Shown here: positions 36,219 to 44,796 of the stretch, one piece after another
How the letters are laid out: each line of letters begins with the position of its first letter
Numbering within the stretch: position 1 is the stretch's first letter
NCBI GenBank assembly: GCA_902612325.1
Contig: CACMDB010000004.1
Coordinates: forward strand, 62,001 to 126,000
Length of the DNA stretch: 64,000 nt
Source: an uncultured Pelagibacteraceae bacterium
Lineage (GTDB): Bacteria > Pseudomonadota > Alphaproteobacteria > Pelagibacterales > Pelagibacteraceae
Direction: 5' to 3'
Notes under the pieces: model-generated
What the model was told of the DNA's origin: nothing
The model's input: only the letters and a program-made list of their open reading frames with translations
Database searches by the model: none
Translations under genes and position numbers: made by a program

Positions 36219-36289
36219 TAAAGAAACTATATGTCTCATCAATTCCTATTTGAAATATTAAAATAAATATGTATATACGAAGTAATTTT

Positions 36290-36365
<76 letters not shown>

Positions 36366-36376
36366 TCAATTAATAC

Positions 36377-37198
36377 TTATATTTTAATTGGTGGGTAATC
36401 CAAAATTATACTATTTGTCCACTCGTTTATTTTTTTAATTCGATTGTCAGGTGAGGGGTGTGTGCTAAGAAATTCAGATTGTTTTTTTCCCTTACTAAAT
36501 TTTTTCATTCTTTCCCAAATTTTAGGCGTTTCTCTTATATCGTAACCAGACAAAGAGGCAAAAATCATACCCAAATAGTCAGCTTCAGTTTCCTGCTTTC
36601 TATTGAAAGGGTTCATTATACCTAGTTGAGAGACCATACCAATAGTATTCATACCTGTTGTTCTGTTAACTTGAGATAATTTTCCACCAGATAATATATC
36701 AATAACATTTGTCCCTACGTTTAAAACAACACCTCGGCTCGCTCGTTCTACGGAGTGTTTTGCTACAGCATGTGCAATTTCATGACCCATGACGGCAGCT
36801 AAGCCATCAGTATTTTTGGTTACTTCTAATATGCCTGAAAAAACTGCTATTTTACCTCCCGGCATACAAAATGCATTTCTCATATTTTTTTTATCGATTA
36901 ATATATATTCCCAATCAAAACCAACTGTTGGATCATCAAGTTTTGATTGATAAAAATATTCTCCTATAGAATTTTCCATTCTTTTGCCAATTTCTTTAAT
37001 TTGATTAAGTTTTGGTCCTGTTATTAATTTTTCTTTTTCCTTAATTTTTTCAAAAATTTGGGCTGCCTGAGCATTTAATTTAGCTTCAGGGATTAGTTTT
37101 AATTGTTTTCGATCAGTGATTGGTGCAGTAGCACATGAATTCAGAGCTAAACTACAACAAGTACAACCAACATAAGTTAAGAATTTTCTTCTATCCAT
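36377..37198 (-). CDS. M48-family metalloprotease, putative Tat-exported lipoprotein
   Basis: Zinc protease of 273 residues. The catalytic H-E-I-A-H is at residues 139-143 and the third ligand Glu in Q-E-T-E-A-D-Y-L-G follows about 60 residues later. The N-terminus is M-D-R-R-K-F-L-T with a hydrophobic stretch and L-N-S-C-A, i.e. a twin-arginine-like signal plus lipobox with C22. It is probably a periplasmic, membrane-anchored quality-control protease of the LoiP/BepA type without TPR repeats. It is transcribed away from the DUF502 gene. Confidence 0.9.
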   Translation of the reverse strand: MDRRKFLTYVGCTCCSLALNSCATAPITDRKQLKLIPEAKLNAQAAQIFEKIKEKEKLITGPKLNQIKEIGKRMENSIGEYFYQSKLDDPTVGFDWEYILIDKKNMRNAFCMPGGKIAVFSGILEVTKNTDGLAAVMGHEIAHAVAKHSVERASRGVVLNVGTNVIDILSGGKLSQVNRTTGMNTIGMVSQLGIMNPFNRKQETEADYLGMIFASLSGYDIRETPKIWERMKKFSKGKKQSEFLSTHPSPDNRIKKINEWTNSIILDYPPIKI

Positions 37199-37228
37199 TT
37201 TTAATTATCATTGATAATATATTTTAAA

Positions 37229-37306
37229 ATGAATCTAAATAATAAAATATTAGTATTTTTATTTATTATTGCGATTTCTTTTGTAGTTTACTCTAGTTTT
37301 AAATAA
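37229..37306 (+). CDS. Possible 25-residue single-span membrane peptide
   Basis: A short frame of 25 codons starting ATG at 37229, with a short polar start, a hydrophobic stretch of about 16 residues (I-L-V-F-L-F-I-I-A-I-S-F-V-V-Y) and F-K at the end. It stops 5 bases before the DUF502 gene, so it could be translationally coupled. No convincing Shine-Dalgarno is visible. It may be a real micro-protein or a chance frame in AT-rich DNA. Confidence 0.3.
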   Translation: MNLNNKILVFLFIIAISFVVYSSFK

Positions 37307-37311
37307 ATTTT

Positions 37312-37932
37312 ATGAAAAAGAATAAAAAAAAACGATCACTTACTCTTATTCTTAGAAATTATTTTATAACGGGTGTAGTGGTATTAATTCCTATTGGTTT
37401 TACTTTATATTTAAGTAAAATTTTAATAGGAATTTCTTCTAAAATAATTCCAGAAAATATAAATCCTAATAACTACTTACCTTTTGCAATACCTGGAGTA
37501 GAAATAATTATTTCTGTAGCATTTATAACAATTGTTGGGGGATTATCATTATCCTTTTTAGGCAAACGAATTCTCAAACTTATTGATGATTTATTTAAAA
37601 GAATTCCAGTTTTAAGGACTATTTATTCGGCTATAGTACAAATGACCGAGACATTTTCTAATAAAGATGACAATGATAAAAAAAGTGTTGTTTTAGTAGA
37701 ATACCCAAGAAAAGGTGTTTGGGCTGTTGGATTTGCAACAAAAGAAAATAAAGGTGAAATGGCTGAAAAAACAAATAAAAAATTAATAAACGTATTTGTT
37801 CCAACTACACCAAATCCTACAAGTGGTTTTTTACTGATGTTTCCTATAGATGAAGTTATATATCTGAATATGACATTTGAAGAGGCATCCAAATTTATTG
37901 TTTCTGCAGGAACATCCACAGGTAAGAATTAA
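37312..37932 (+). CDS. DUF502 family membrane protein
   Basis: A 206-residue protein with two N-terminal membrane helices (about residues 14-36 and 60-85) and a soluble C-terminal domain. Family marks are Y-F-I-T-G-V-V-V-L-I-P-I-G-F-T near the start, R-I-P-V-L-R-T-I-Y-S-A-I-V-Q near 98, V-E-Y-P-R-K-G-V-W-A-V-G-F near 128 and V-P-T-T-P-N-P-T-S-G-F near 162. Homologues are widespread but of unknown function. Its 3' end overlaps recG by 4 bases. Confidence 0.9.
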   Translation: MKKNKKKRSLTLILRNYFITGVVVLIPIGFTLYLSKILIGISSKIIPENINPNNYLPFAIPGVEIIISVAFITIVGGLSLSFLGKRILKLIDDLFKRIPVLRTIYSAIVQMTETFSNKDDNDKKSVVLVEYPRKGVWAVGFATKENKGEMAEKTNKKLINVFVPTTPNPTSGFLLMFPIDEVIYLNMTFEEASKFIVSAGTSTGKN

Positions 37933-39980
37933 GCTATATCGTTAATTATATCTGCACGATCATATAATTTAATTAATGGTTTAAATCTCCCTATATCTTC
38001 TTTTTCATTTTCAATTCTTTTAATTTCTTTTTCAGCTAAAATAAAAAGATTATGATTATGTATTGGATCTGCCAATTTAAAGTTTTTTATTCCACTTTGT
38101 TTAAAACCAAGAATATCTCCAAAACCTCTTAATTTCATATCCTCTTCAGATATTTTAAATCCATCATTAGAGTCTTTTAATATATTAATTCTTTTTTTTG
38201 CATTTTCACTTAGATTTGACTTAAACATTAATACACATGAAGACTCTTTGTTGCCTCTTCCAACTCTACCTCTAAGTTGATGTAATTGAGACAAACCAAA
38301 CTTATTTGCATTTTCTATTATAATTACATTTGCATTAGGAAAATCTATACCAACTTCAATGATAGTAGTAGAAACTAATATCTTAAATTCATTTCTTAAA
38401 AATTTGTTTAAGATTTCCTCTTTTTCCTCGATAGTTGTTTTTCCATGGAGTAAATAAACCTCATTTGGAAAAATTTTTTTTAGATATTCAGACTTTTTAA
38501 TCGCTGAAGAATGATCAATTTTTTTTGACTCTTCTATAAGAGGGCATACCCAAAAAATTTGATTTCCAAGTTGTATTTCTTTCTTGATGAATTTAATTAC
38601 ATCCTCAATCTTACTTTCAATTTTACTATAAGTTTTTACAGGTTTTCGGTTATTCGGTTTTTCTCGTATAATTGAAAGATCCATATCTCCGTAAATAGTC
38701 ATTGTTAAAGTACGTGGAATTGGTGTTGCTGTCATTAAAAGAACATCACAATCTTTCCCAGCTTTATCAGATAATTTTTTTCTCTGACTAACTCCAAATT
38801 TGTGTTGTTCATCAATTATTATTAAACCTAGTTTTTTGAATTCTACTTTTTTTTGAAATAAGGCATGTGTTCCAAAAATAATATCAATTTCTTTTTTAAT
38901 AAGTTTATTTAAAATTTTTTTCTTATCTTTGTATGATGATTTTCCAGAAAGTAACTCTATTTTAATATTTTTTGAATATATTTTTTTTGCTAATAAAAAA
39001 TGCTGCCTTGCTAATATTTCTGTAGGAGCCATTACTGCTACCTGAAAATCAGAACTGATGGTATTGAATGCAGATAATAATGCTACAATTGTTTTACCAC
39101 TACCAACATCTCCCTGAAGTAATCTGAACATCTTGTTATCTGAACACAAATCTTTGTTAATCTCATTTAATGTTTTAGTTTGATCATTGGTTAAGGAAAA
39201 ATCTAATTTTGATATTATTTCACCTTGTTTTTTAATATCGAATTTTTTCTTTGTTTTTTTTATTTTTTTGATCTTTTTTCTAATTTCTGAATTAACTAAA
39301 AAAGTTGAAAAAATTTCGTCAAAAGCAAGTCTTTGATAGAAATTTTCCTTGAATTTACCAATGTTTTCTGGATCGTGCAATTTTTTGATCGAGTCATTCC
39401 AACCAATATTATCAAAATTTTTTAATATATCTTTTGAGTGCCACTCATCAATATGAGGTAAATTTTTAATAATTTGAAATATTATTTTATTATAAACCTT
39501 TTCACTAATTCCTTCAGTTAATGAATAGGTATTATGCTTTTGCTTTATTATAGATGAGTCTTCTGAAATATATTTAGGATTTGTTAATTGATATTTATTT
39601 CGAAAGTATTTAATTTTACCACTAATTGTTACTTCTTTTCCAATAGGTAATATTTTTCTAATATATCCTTCGTAACTATTAAAAAAAACACAATCTATTT
39701 CACCAGTTTCATCTCTGCATAAGACTCGATTTGGTAAGTTTTTTACTCTTGGAAATGAATATTTTTGAGGAATTATAGTTATAGTTTGTATCTCATCTAT
39801 TTTTAAATCTTTAATTTTCGAAGATAAACTTCGATCTGTATAAGATTTTGGTAATTTCCATAACAGATCAAAAATACTATTAATTTTTTTTCTTTTTAAT
39901 AAATTTGATGTTTTTAAACCAACACCTTTTATAGATTTTAGGTCAGATAATAAATATTCATAATTTCTTTTAATATCCAT
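37929..39980 (-). CDS. recG: ATP-dependent DNA helicase RecG
   Basis: Branch-migrating helicase of 683 residues. The N-terminal wedge/OB domain is followed by superfamily 2 motifs: L-Q-G-D-V-G-S-G-K-T (motif I, near 290), the I-I-D-E-Q-H-K-F-G box (DEQH, motif II) near 393, T-A-T-P-I-P-R-T-L (III), S-T-T-I-I-E-V-G-I-D-F-P-N-A (V) and Q-L-R-G-R-V-G-R-G (VI), then the RecG-specific C-terminus. It acts at stalled forks. Start codons of recG and sdhE lie 22 bases apart on opposite strands. Confidence 0.96.
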   Translation of the reverse strand: MDIKRNYEYLLSDLKSIKGVGLKTSNLLKRKKINSIFDLLWKLPKSYTDRSLSSKIKDLKIDEIQTITIIPQKYSFPRVKNLPNRVLCRDETGEIDCVFFNSYEGYIRKILPIGKEVTISGKIKYFRNKYQLTNPKYISEDSSIIKQKHNTYSLTEGISEKVYNKIIFQIIKNLPHIDEWHSKDILKNFDNIGWNDSIKKLHDPENIGKFKENFYQRLAFDEIFSTFLVNSEIRKKIKKIKKTKKKFDIKKQGEIISKLDFSLTNDQTKTLNEINKDLCSDNKMFRLLQGDVGSGKTIVALLSAFNTISSDFQVAVMAPTEILARQHFLLAKKIYSKNIKIELLSGKSSYKDKKKILNKLIKKEIDIIFGTHALFQKKVEFKKLGLIIIDEQHKFGVSQRKKLSDKAGKDCDVLLMTATPIPRTLTMTIYGDMDLSIIREKPNNRKPVKTYSKIESKIEDVIKFIKKEIQLGNQIFWVCPLIEESKKIDHSSAIKKSEYLKKIFPNEVYLLHGKTTIEEKEEILNKFLRNEFKILVSTTIIEVGIDFPNANVIIIENANKFGLSQLHQLRGRVGRGNKESSCVLMFKSNLSENAKKRINILKDSNDGFKISEEDMKLRGFGDILGFKQSGIKNFKLADPIHNHNLFILAEKEIKRIENEKEDIGRFKPLIKLYDRADIINDIA

Positions 39981-40002
39981 AAACTAATATTATATTCTTA
40001 AT

Positions 40003-40260
40003 ATGACCGCTGATATAGAACAAATAAAAAAAAAAATTATATACAGATCAAATTATCGCGGTACGAAAGAAATGGATAAACTTTTAGGAGCATTCACCAA
40101 TAAATACATAGATCAATTAAATGTTGAAGATTTAAATGAATTAATAAAATTCTTAGAAATAGATGATAATAATCTTTACAATTTTTATAATGGTTTAAAA
40201 ACCAACATTGAATTTGAAGATAACAAAATTAATAATTTATTTAAAAATTTTAAATATTAA
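40003..40260 (+). CDS. sdhE: Succinate dehydrogenase assembly factor SdhE (DUF339/Sdh5)
   Basis: An 85-residue helical protein with the R-S-N-Y-R-G-T-K-E-M-D motif near residues 15-25, corresponding to the conserved R-G-x-x-E-x-D of SdhE, which promotes flavin attachment to SdhA. In alphaproteobacteria it is commonly found between recG and mfd; mfd is missing here and tRNA-Ser follows. Confidence 0.88.
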   Translation: MTADIEQIKKKIIYRSNYRGTKEMDKLLGAFTNKYIDQLNVEDLNELIKFLEIDDNNLYNFYNGLKTNIEFEDNKINNLFKNFKY

Positions 40261-40268
40261 CAATTATA

Positions 40269-40358
40269 TGGCGGAGAGACTGGGATTCGAACCCAGGAAA
40301 GAGTTGCCCCTTTGCCGGTTTTCAAGACCGGTGCTTTCAACCGCTCAGCCATCTCTCC
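40269..40358 (-). tRNA. tRNA-Ser (anticodon TGA)
   Basis: On the minus strand: acceptor ggagaga/tctctcc, D arm, anticodon stem ccggt/accgg with loop cttgaaa (TGA, at 40322-40324), a long variable arm typical of tRNA-Ser, T arm ctggg-ttcgaat-cccag, discriminator G and encoded CCA (plus-strand tgg at 40269-40271). Confidence 0.97.
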
Positions 40359-40442
40359 ATGTAGAAGCTTTTATAATTTAAAATATTTAATTCAACAATA
40401 AAATAGTCTAATTACTCATGATATTTTATTCATTTAATTAGT

Positions 40443-41321
40443 ATGAAAAATGATTTTAACAAAGGTTTAATATTAACTTCCTTAGGTTCTTTTTGGTGGG
40501 GATTTATTGGAGTTATATATTTTGAGTCAGTTTCTTTTATTGGTCATACTGAATTAGTTGTTCACAGATGTCTGTGGACAGCAATAATGTTAATTTTAAC
40601 CACAACATTTCTGTCTAAATGGAAAATTTTTTTAAAAGAAGTAAAAGATAAAAAAAAATTAATTGCATTATTTTTGTCTGGTTTTTTAATTTTTGTTAAT
40701 TGGTCTATATGGATATATGCTGTTGCATCAGAAAGAATTATCGATGCTAGTTTTGGTTATTTTATAATGCCAATAATTAGTGTACTTTTGGGTTATATTT
40801 TTTTTAAAGAAGAACTAAACAAAAAAAGGATTTTTTCAATTATTCTAGTTTTTGTTTCAATATTAATTTTAATTTTTTTTAATCTTAAATCATTACCATG
40901 GGTCGGTCTCATTGTAGCTTTTAGTTGGGCCTTTTATAATTTAGTTCGAAAAAAAATCGAAATTGATACCGACATTGGGTTGCTAATTGAAAGTTTATAT
41001 ATTTTCCCTTTTGCTTTAGTTGCATTTTATATAATTGCAAATAATGGTCTAAATGACTTTAACTTAAGTAATCCAGGATTAAGTCTATATTTACTTTTAG
41101 CTGGTCCGATGACTGTGATTCCTTTGTTTCTATATGTAAGAGGGGTTGAGTTAATTGGATTAGGACCCACCGGAATGATATTTTATATAACGCCAACATT
41201 ACAGTTCATTTTAGGTTATTTTTATTATGGAGAGGATTTTTCATTAGTTAAATTTCTAAGTTTTATTATTATTTGGATTGCTGTAATTATATATTTAAAT
41301 GACTTATATGAAAAAAATTAA
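40443..41321 (+). CDS. rarD: RarD-type EamA/DMT transporter
   Basis: Ten-helix drug/metabolite-superfamily permease of 292 residues. Residues 1-60 contain G-S-F-W-W-G-F-I-G-V-I-Y-F and H-R-C-L-W-T, and N-W-S-I-W-I-Y-A-V follows near 85, the pattern of RarD proteins. Substrate unknown. It overlaps mltB by 14 bases, so the two may be co-transcribed although functionally unrelated. Confidence 0.88.
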   Translation: MKNDFNKGLILTSLGSFWWGFIGVIYFESVSFIGHTELVVHRCLWTAIMLILTTTFLSKWKIFLKEVKDKKKLIALFLSGFLIFVNWSIWIYAVASERIIDASFGYFIMPIISVLLGYIFFKEELNKKRIFSIILVFVSILILIFFNLKSLPWVGLIVAFSWAFYNLVRKKIEIDTDIGLLIESLYIFPFALVAFYIIANNGLNDFNLSNPGLSLYLLLAGPMTVIPLFLYVRGVELIGLGPTGMIFYITPTLQFILGYFYYGEDFSLVKFLSFIIIWIAVIIYLNDLYEKN

Positions 41322-42309
41322 AATTTTTTTTTTAATTCTATTTTTTTTAAATTCCAACTTATTTGCAAATGAGAATACAGATTTTGAAAAGTGGAAAAAA
41401 GATTTCAAACAAAGAGCTTTAGCAAATAATATTTCTGAGAAAACTTTTGATCTAGTAATGACAGATACTAAGTTCTTAGCAAATGTTATAAAATATGACA
41501 GATACCAGCCTGAATTTTATGAAGACACCAAAACTTACATATCAAAGAGATCTTCTACAAAAAAATTAAATAAAGGTATCGACTTTTATTTAAATAATAA
41601 AGATTTAATTAATATTGTTGAAAATAAGTTTAAAATTGAGAAGGAACTTCTACTGTCATTGATGGGCATTGAAACAAATTATGGAACTTATGTTGGAAAA
41701 ATGGATATACTTTCCTCACTAGCAACTTTAAGTTATGATAAAAGAAGATCTGAATTTTTTACTAAAGAGCTTTTAATCTTATTAAAATTAATTGATGAAA
41801 ATCAGATAGATTATAAATCATTGTATGGTTCATGGGCAGGTGCATTTGGTTTTTTTCAATTTATGCCCTCAACCATAAAAAATCACGCAATTGATTTTAA
41901 TACAGATAATTATATTGATTTAAAAAATTCTCATGATGCTTATGCTTCAGCAGCTAATTATCTTAAAAAAATTGGTTGGAAAAAAGACTCACCTTGTTTT
42001 TATAGAATAGATCTTAAAGAAGATATTCCAAAAAAATATTTGAATGTTTCTGCAAAAAAACTCCAAAATAAAAAAAAATTAGGATTTTTTAAGAAATATA
42101 TTGATAATTATGATGATATAAGCTTTCTAAAATCAAATCATAATGTTGCAATAATCACTCCAGACAAAGATATTATTCCTGGTGCAGATACTTTAAATCC
42201 TGCATATATTGTATTTGATAACTACGAAATAATTCTCCAATGGAATAGATCTCTAAGATTTGCTTTAGCTGTTTGTACCTTAAAAGATAAATTTAAAAAT
42301 GAATTATAA
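41308..42309 (+). CDS. mltB: Lytic murein transglycosylase MltB family
   Basis: Peptidoglycan lytic enzyme of 333 residues with a signal peptide (M-K-K-I-K-I-F-F start, cleavage near L-F-A-N). The catalytic Glu is E122 in M-G-I-E-T-N-Y-G; S-W-A-G-A-F-G-F-F-Q-F-M-P-S-T near 176 and S-A-A-N-Y-L-K-K-I-G-W near 219 are typical. An upstream ATG at 41299 is in frame, but 41308 gives the normal signal sequence. It cleaves MurNAc-GlcNAc bonds with anhydro-ring formation, feeding NagZ recycling. Confidence 0.93.
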   Translation: MKKIKIFFLILFFLNSNLFANENTDFEKWKKDFKQRALANNISEKTFDLVMTDTKFLANVIKYDRYQPEFYEDTKTYISKRSSTKKLNKGIDFYLNNKDLINIVENKFKIEKELLLSLMGIETNYGTYVGKMDILSSLATLSYDKRRSEFFTKELLILLKLIDENQIDYKSLYGSWAGAFGFFQFMPSTIKNHAIDFNTDNYIDLKNSHDAYASAANYLKKIGWKKDSPCFYRIDLKEDIPKKYLNVSAKKLQNKKKLGFFKKYIDNYDDISFLKSNHNVAIITPDKDIIPGADTLNPAYIVFDNYEIILQWNRSLRFALAVCTLKDKFKNEL

Positions 42310-43048
42310 AATTTTATTAATATTTTTGTTATCAATATTTTTGATAGGTTGTGAACAAGTAGCAATGAACCCAGATAAGATTGAAACAAAAATAGAGAAA
42401 AAATATAGTAATAGTGGCTTTGCTTTAATCTTTGACGAAAATGTAAAAAAAATTAAAAAATTAGATGATAGATCATTAATGATTCATCACAAATCACTTA
42501 AAAGAAAATCTGCTGTTAAGATTACAAATCCAAAAAACGGAAAGTCTTTAATTGCAGAAGTAAAATCTAATAACCAAAAATTTTCAGATTTTTACAATTC
42601 TGTTATATCTAGAAGAATTGCTGAAGATTTAGATCTTGATTTCAATGAACCCTTATTGGAAATAGTATTAATATCTAGAAATTCTACTTTTATTGCAAAA
42701 AAAAGTAAAACTTTCGATGAGGAAAAAAACGTTGCAGAAAAGGCGCCAATTGATGGTATTCAAATTAATGATTTAAGCAAAACTAAGAAAAAAGAAAAAA
42801 AAACAACTAAAGAAAAATTTTCTTACTCAATAAAGATTGCTGATTTTTACTATAAATCTACTGCTAAAATGATGATTTCTAGAATCAAAGATGAAACTTC
42901 TATAAAAAACTCTAGGATAAAAAAATTATCTCAAACTAAATTTAGAGTATTAATAGGTCCTTTTAATGATATAAAAAGTTTGAAAGAGTCATTTGAGAAG
43001 TTAAAATCTCTTAATTTCGAAAACTTAGAAGTGCTAAAAAATGTTTAA
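42299..43048 (+). CDS. RlpA-like lipoprotein with SPOR domain, catalytic Asp missing
   Basis: A 249-residue lipoprotein: signal with lipobox L-I-G-C (Cys18), a diverged double-psi barrel (about residues 35-125, including I-T-N-P-K-N-G-K-S) and a C-terminal SPOR domain (about 172-249) that should bind denuded glycan strands. Its place between mltB and dacF is that of rlpA in alphaproteobacteria. The His of the RlpA active site may be H63/H64, but the segment that normally carries the catalytic Asp reads K-S-N-N-Q-K-F with no Asp. It may bind septal peptidoglycan without cutting. Identification rests on synteny and weak similarity. Confidence 0.7.
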   Translation: MNYKILLIFLLSIFLIGCEQVAMNPDKIETKIEKKYSNSGFALIFDENVKKIKKLDDRSLMIHHKSLKRKSAVKITNPKNGKSLIAEVKSNNQKFSDFYNSVISRRIAEDLDLDFNEPLLEIVLISRNSTFIAKKSKTFDEEKNVAEKAPIDGIQINDLSKTKKKEKKTTKEKFSYSIKIADFYYKSTAKMMISRIKDETSIKNSRIKKLSQTKFRVLIGPFNDIKSLKESFEKLKSLNFENLEVLKNV

Positions 43049-44192
43049 AAATTTTCTAATTACAATTCTTATAACTTTTTTTATTTCTAACAATGCGCAT
43101 TCTAATATTGAGATAAAAGCAAGAACAGCAATTTTACAAGATTTTTTGTCGGGTGAAATTTTATATGAAAAAGAACCAGACAGATCAATTTATCCTGCTT
43201 CAATGACAAAAATAATGACCTCCATTATTGCTTTTGATTTAATTAAATCAGGCGATTTAACTTTAGATGAAAAATTTATTATTTCAGAGAAAGCTTGGCG
43301 GCTATCAACTTCTGGATATTCTTCAATGTTTGTTATGGTCAATGATGAGGTGAGTGTAGAAAATTTACTTAGAGGTATTATTGTTGCCTCAGGAAACGAC
43401 GCTTGTGTTGCATTAGCTGAAGGAATAGCAGGAACTGAAGAGGAATTTGCAATTATGATGACTTCCAAAGCACAAGAAATTGGTATGAGTAATACAAATT
43501 TTGCAAACTCATCTGGAATTAATGATCCTGACAATTATTCAACAGTAAAAGACATAATGATAATGTCTCATTATTTAATTAAAAACTATCCAGAATATTA
43601 CGAGTGGTTCAGTGAAAAAGAATTTACTTGGGATAGAACTGGTGGCGATCCAATTACTCAAGGAAATAGAAATCCACTTTTATATAAAAATATGGGTGCA
43701 GATGGAATTAAAACTGGATATCTTGCAGTGGAAAAATATTCTTTAGCATCATCATTAGAAAGAAAAGGTAGACGGTTAATTGCTGTAGCTAGTGGCTTTG
43801 AAACTAAAAATTCTAGATCTAGAGAGAGCTCAAAACTATTGACATATGGTTTAACGAATTTTGATTTAGTAGAAATAAACAAATCGGGAGAAGAATTTGA
43901 TAGCGTTGATGTTTGGTTAGGAAAAAAGGATTCTGTTAAAGTTTATACTAAAGAAGATATCTATAAAATTATAAAAAAAGGTAAGAAAAAACTATTAAAA
44001 GTTAAAATGTTATATGAAGGACCTGTGGAAGCGCCAATTAGTAAAGATCAAGTTTTAGCCAAATTAAAGATCATTTACGATGATGAATTAATTGATGAAT
44101 ATGATCTCTTAGCAAAAGAACAAGTTAATAAAGTAAATATTTTTTCAAGATTAATGAAATCCTTAAATTATTTGATTTGGGGTGATGTCTAA
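43041..44192 (+). CDS. dacF: D-alanyl-D-alanine carboxypeptidase (S11, DacF-like)
   Basis: Penicillin-binding protein of 383 residues with an N-terminal signal peptide. Active-site motifs are S-M-T-K (S54/K57), S-G-N in V-A-S-G-N-D near 117 and K-T-G in G-I-K-T-G-Y near 225. It removes the terminal D-Ala of stem peptides. The C-terminal domain after residue 270 is the beta-rich S11 extension. It overlaps neighbours rlpA-like (8 bases) and tmk (8 bases). Confidence 0.95.
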   Translation: MFKNFLITILITFFISNNAHSNIEIKARTAILQDFLSGEILYEKEPDRSIYPASMTKIMTSIIAFDLIKSGDLTLDEKFIISEKAWRLSTSGYSSMFVMVNDEVSVENLLRGIIVASGNDACVALAEGIAGTEEEFAIMMTSKAQEIGMSNTNFANSSGINDPDNYSTVKDIMIMSHYLIKNYPEYYEWFSEKEFTWDRTGGDPITQGNRNPLLYKNMGADGIKTGYLAVEKYSLASSLERKGRRLIAVASGFETKNSRSRESSKLLTYGLTNFDLVEINKSGEEFDSVDVWLGKKDSVKVYTKEDIYKIIKKGKKKLLKVKMLYEGPVEAPISKDQVLAKLKIIYDDELIDEYDLLAKEQVNKVNIFSRLMKSLNYLIWGDV

Positions 44193-44796
44193 AAAAATTG
44201 TTATAGCCTTTGAAGGTATTGAGGGTAGTGGAAAAACTTTTCATATTGACAATGTTTCTAAATATTTAAAAAGAAAAAAGATACCTCATATAAAGATAAG
44301 AGAGCCTGGAGGGAATAAGAACTCAGAAAAGATAAGAAAATTAATTCTAGATAAGAAATCTAATTTTAATAAAAATACTGATTTATTACTTTATTTAGCG
44401 GCTAGAAGTGAAAACATGGATAATTTGAAAAAAAACTTTAGAAAAAAGATAATTTTGCTAGATAGGTTTACCGACTCTACTATTGCTTATCAACATTTTG
44501 GAATGGGTGTAAATTTAGATATTATTAAAAAGATTAATAATTATATTTTAAAATCATTTAAAGTAGATTTTACGTTTTTAAGTATTGTTAACACAAACAA
44601 TATGCAAAAAAGATTGAAACAAAGAAAAAAACTTAATCGTTACGATGAGTTCAAAGAAAAATTTTACAGAAAAGTACAAAATGGTTTTTTAAGAATATCT
44701 AAAAATAAAAAAAGATATAAAATAATTAATTCAAATCTTCCTATCGAATTAAACAAAAAAAAAATAATTGAAAAAATTGAAAAATTAGTAAAATGA
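44185..44796 (+). CDS. tmk: Thymidylate kinase
   Basis: dTMP kinase of 203 residues. The P-loop is F-E-G-I-E-G-S-G-K-T at the N-terminus; R-E-P-G-G and L-D-R-F-T-D-S-T-I-A-Y-Q follow, the latter being the substrate-binding DR(Y/F) motif. A GTG at 44182 is also in frame; I chose the next ATG. It lies beside holB, as in most bacteria. Confidence 0.95.
   Translation: MSKKIVIAFEGIEGSGKTFHIDNVSKYLKRKKIPHIKIREPGGNKNSEKIRKLILDKKSNFNKNTDLLLYLAARSENMDNLKKNFRKKIILLDRFTDSTIAYQHFGMGVNLDIIKKINNYILKSFKVDFTFLSIVNTNNMQKRLKQRKKLNRYDEFKEKFYRKVQNGFLRISKNKKRYKIINSNLPIELNKKKIIEKIEKLVK

Noticed and set aside
43190-43882. Minus-strand frames opposite dacF
   Set aside because: Antisense shadows of the penicillin-binding protein; no family features.
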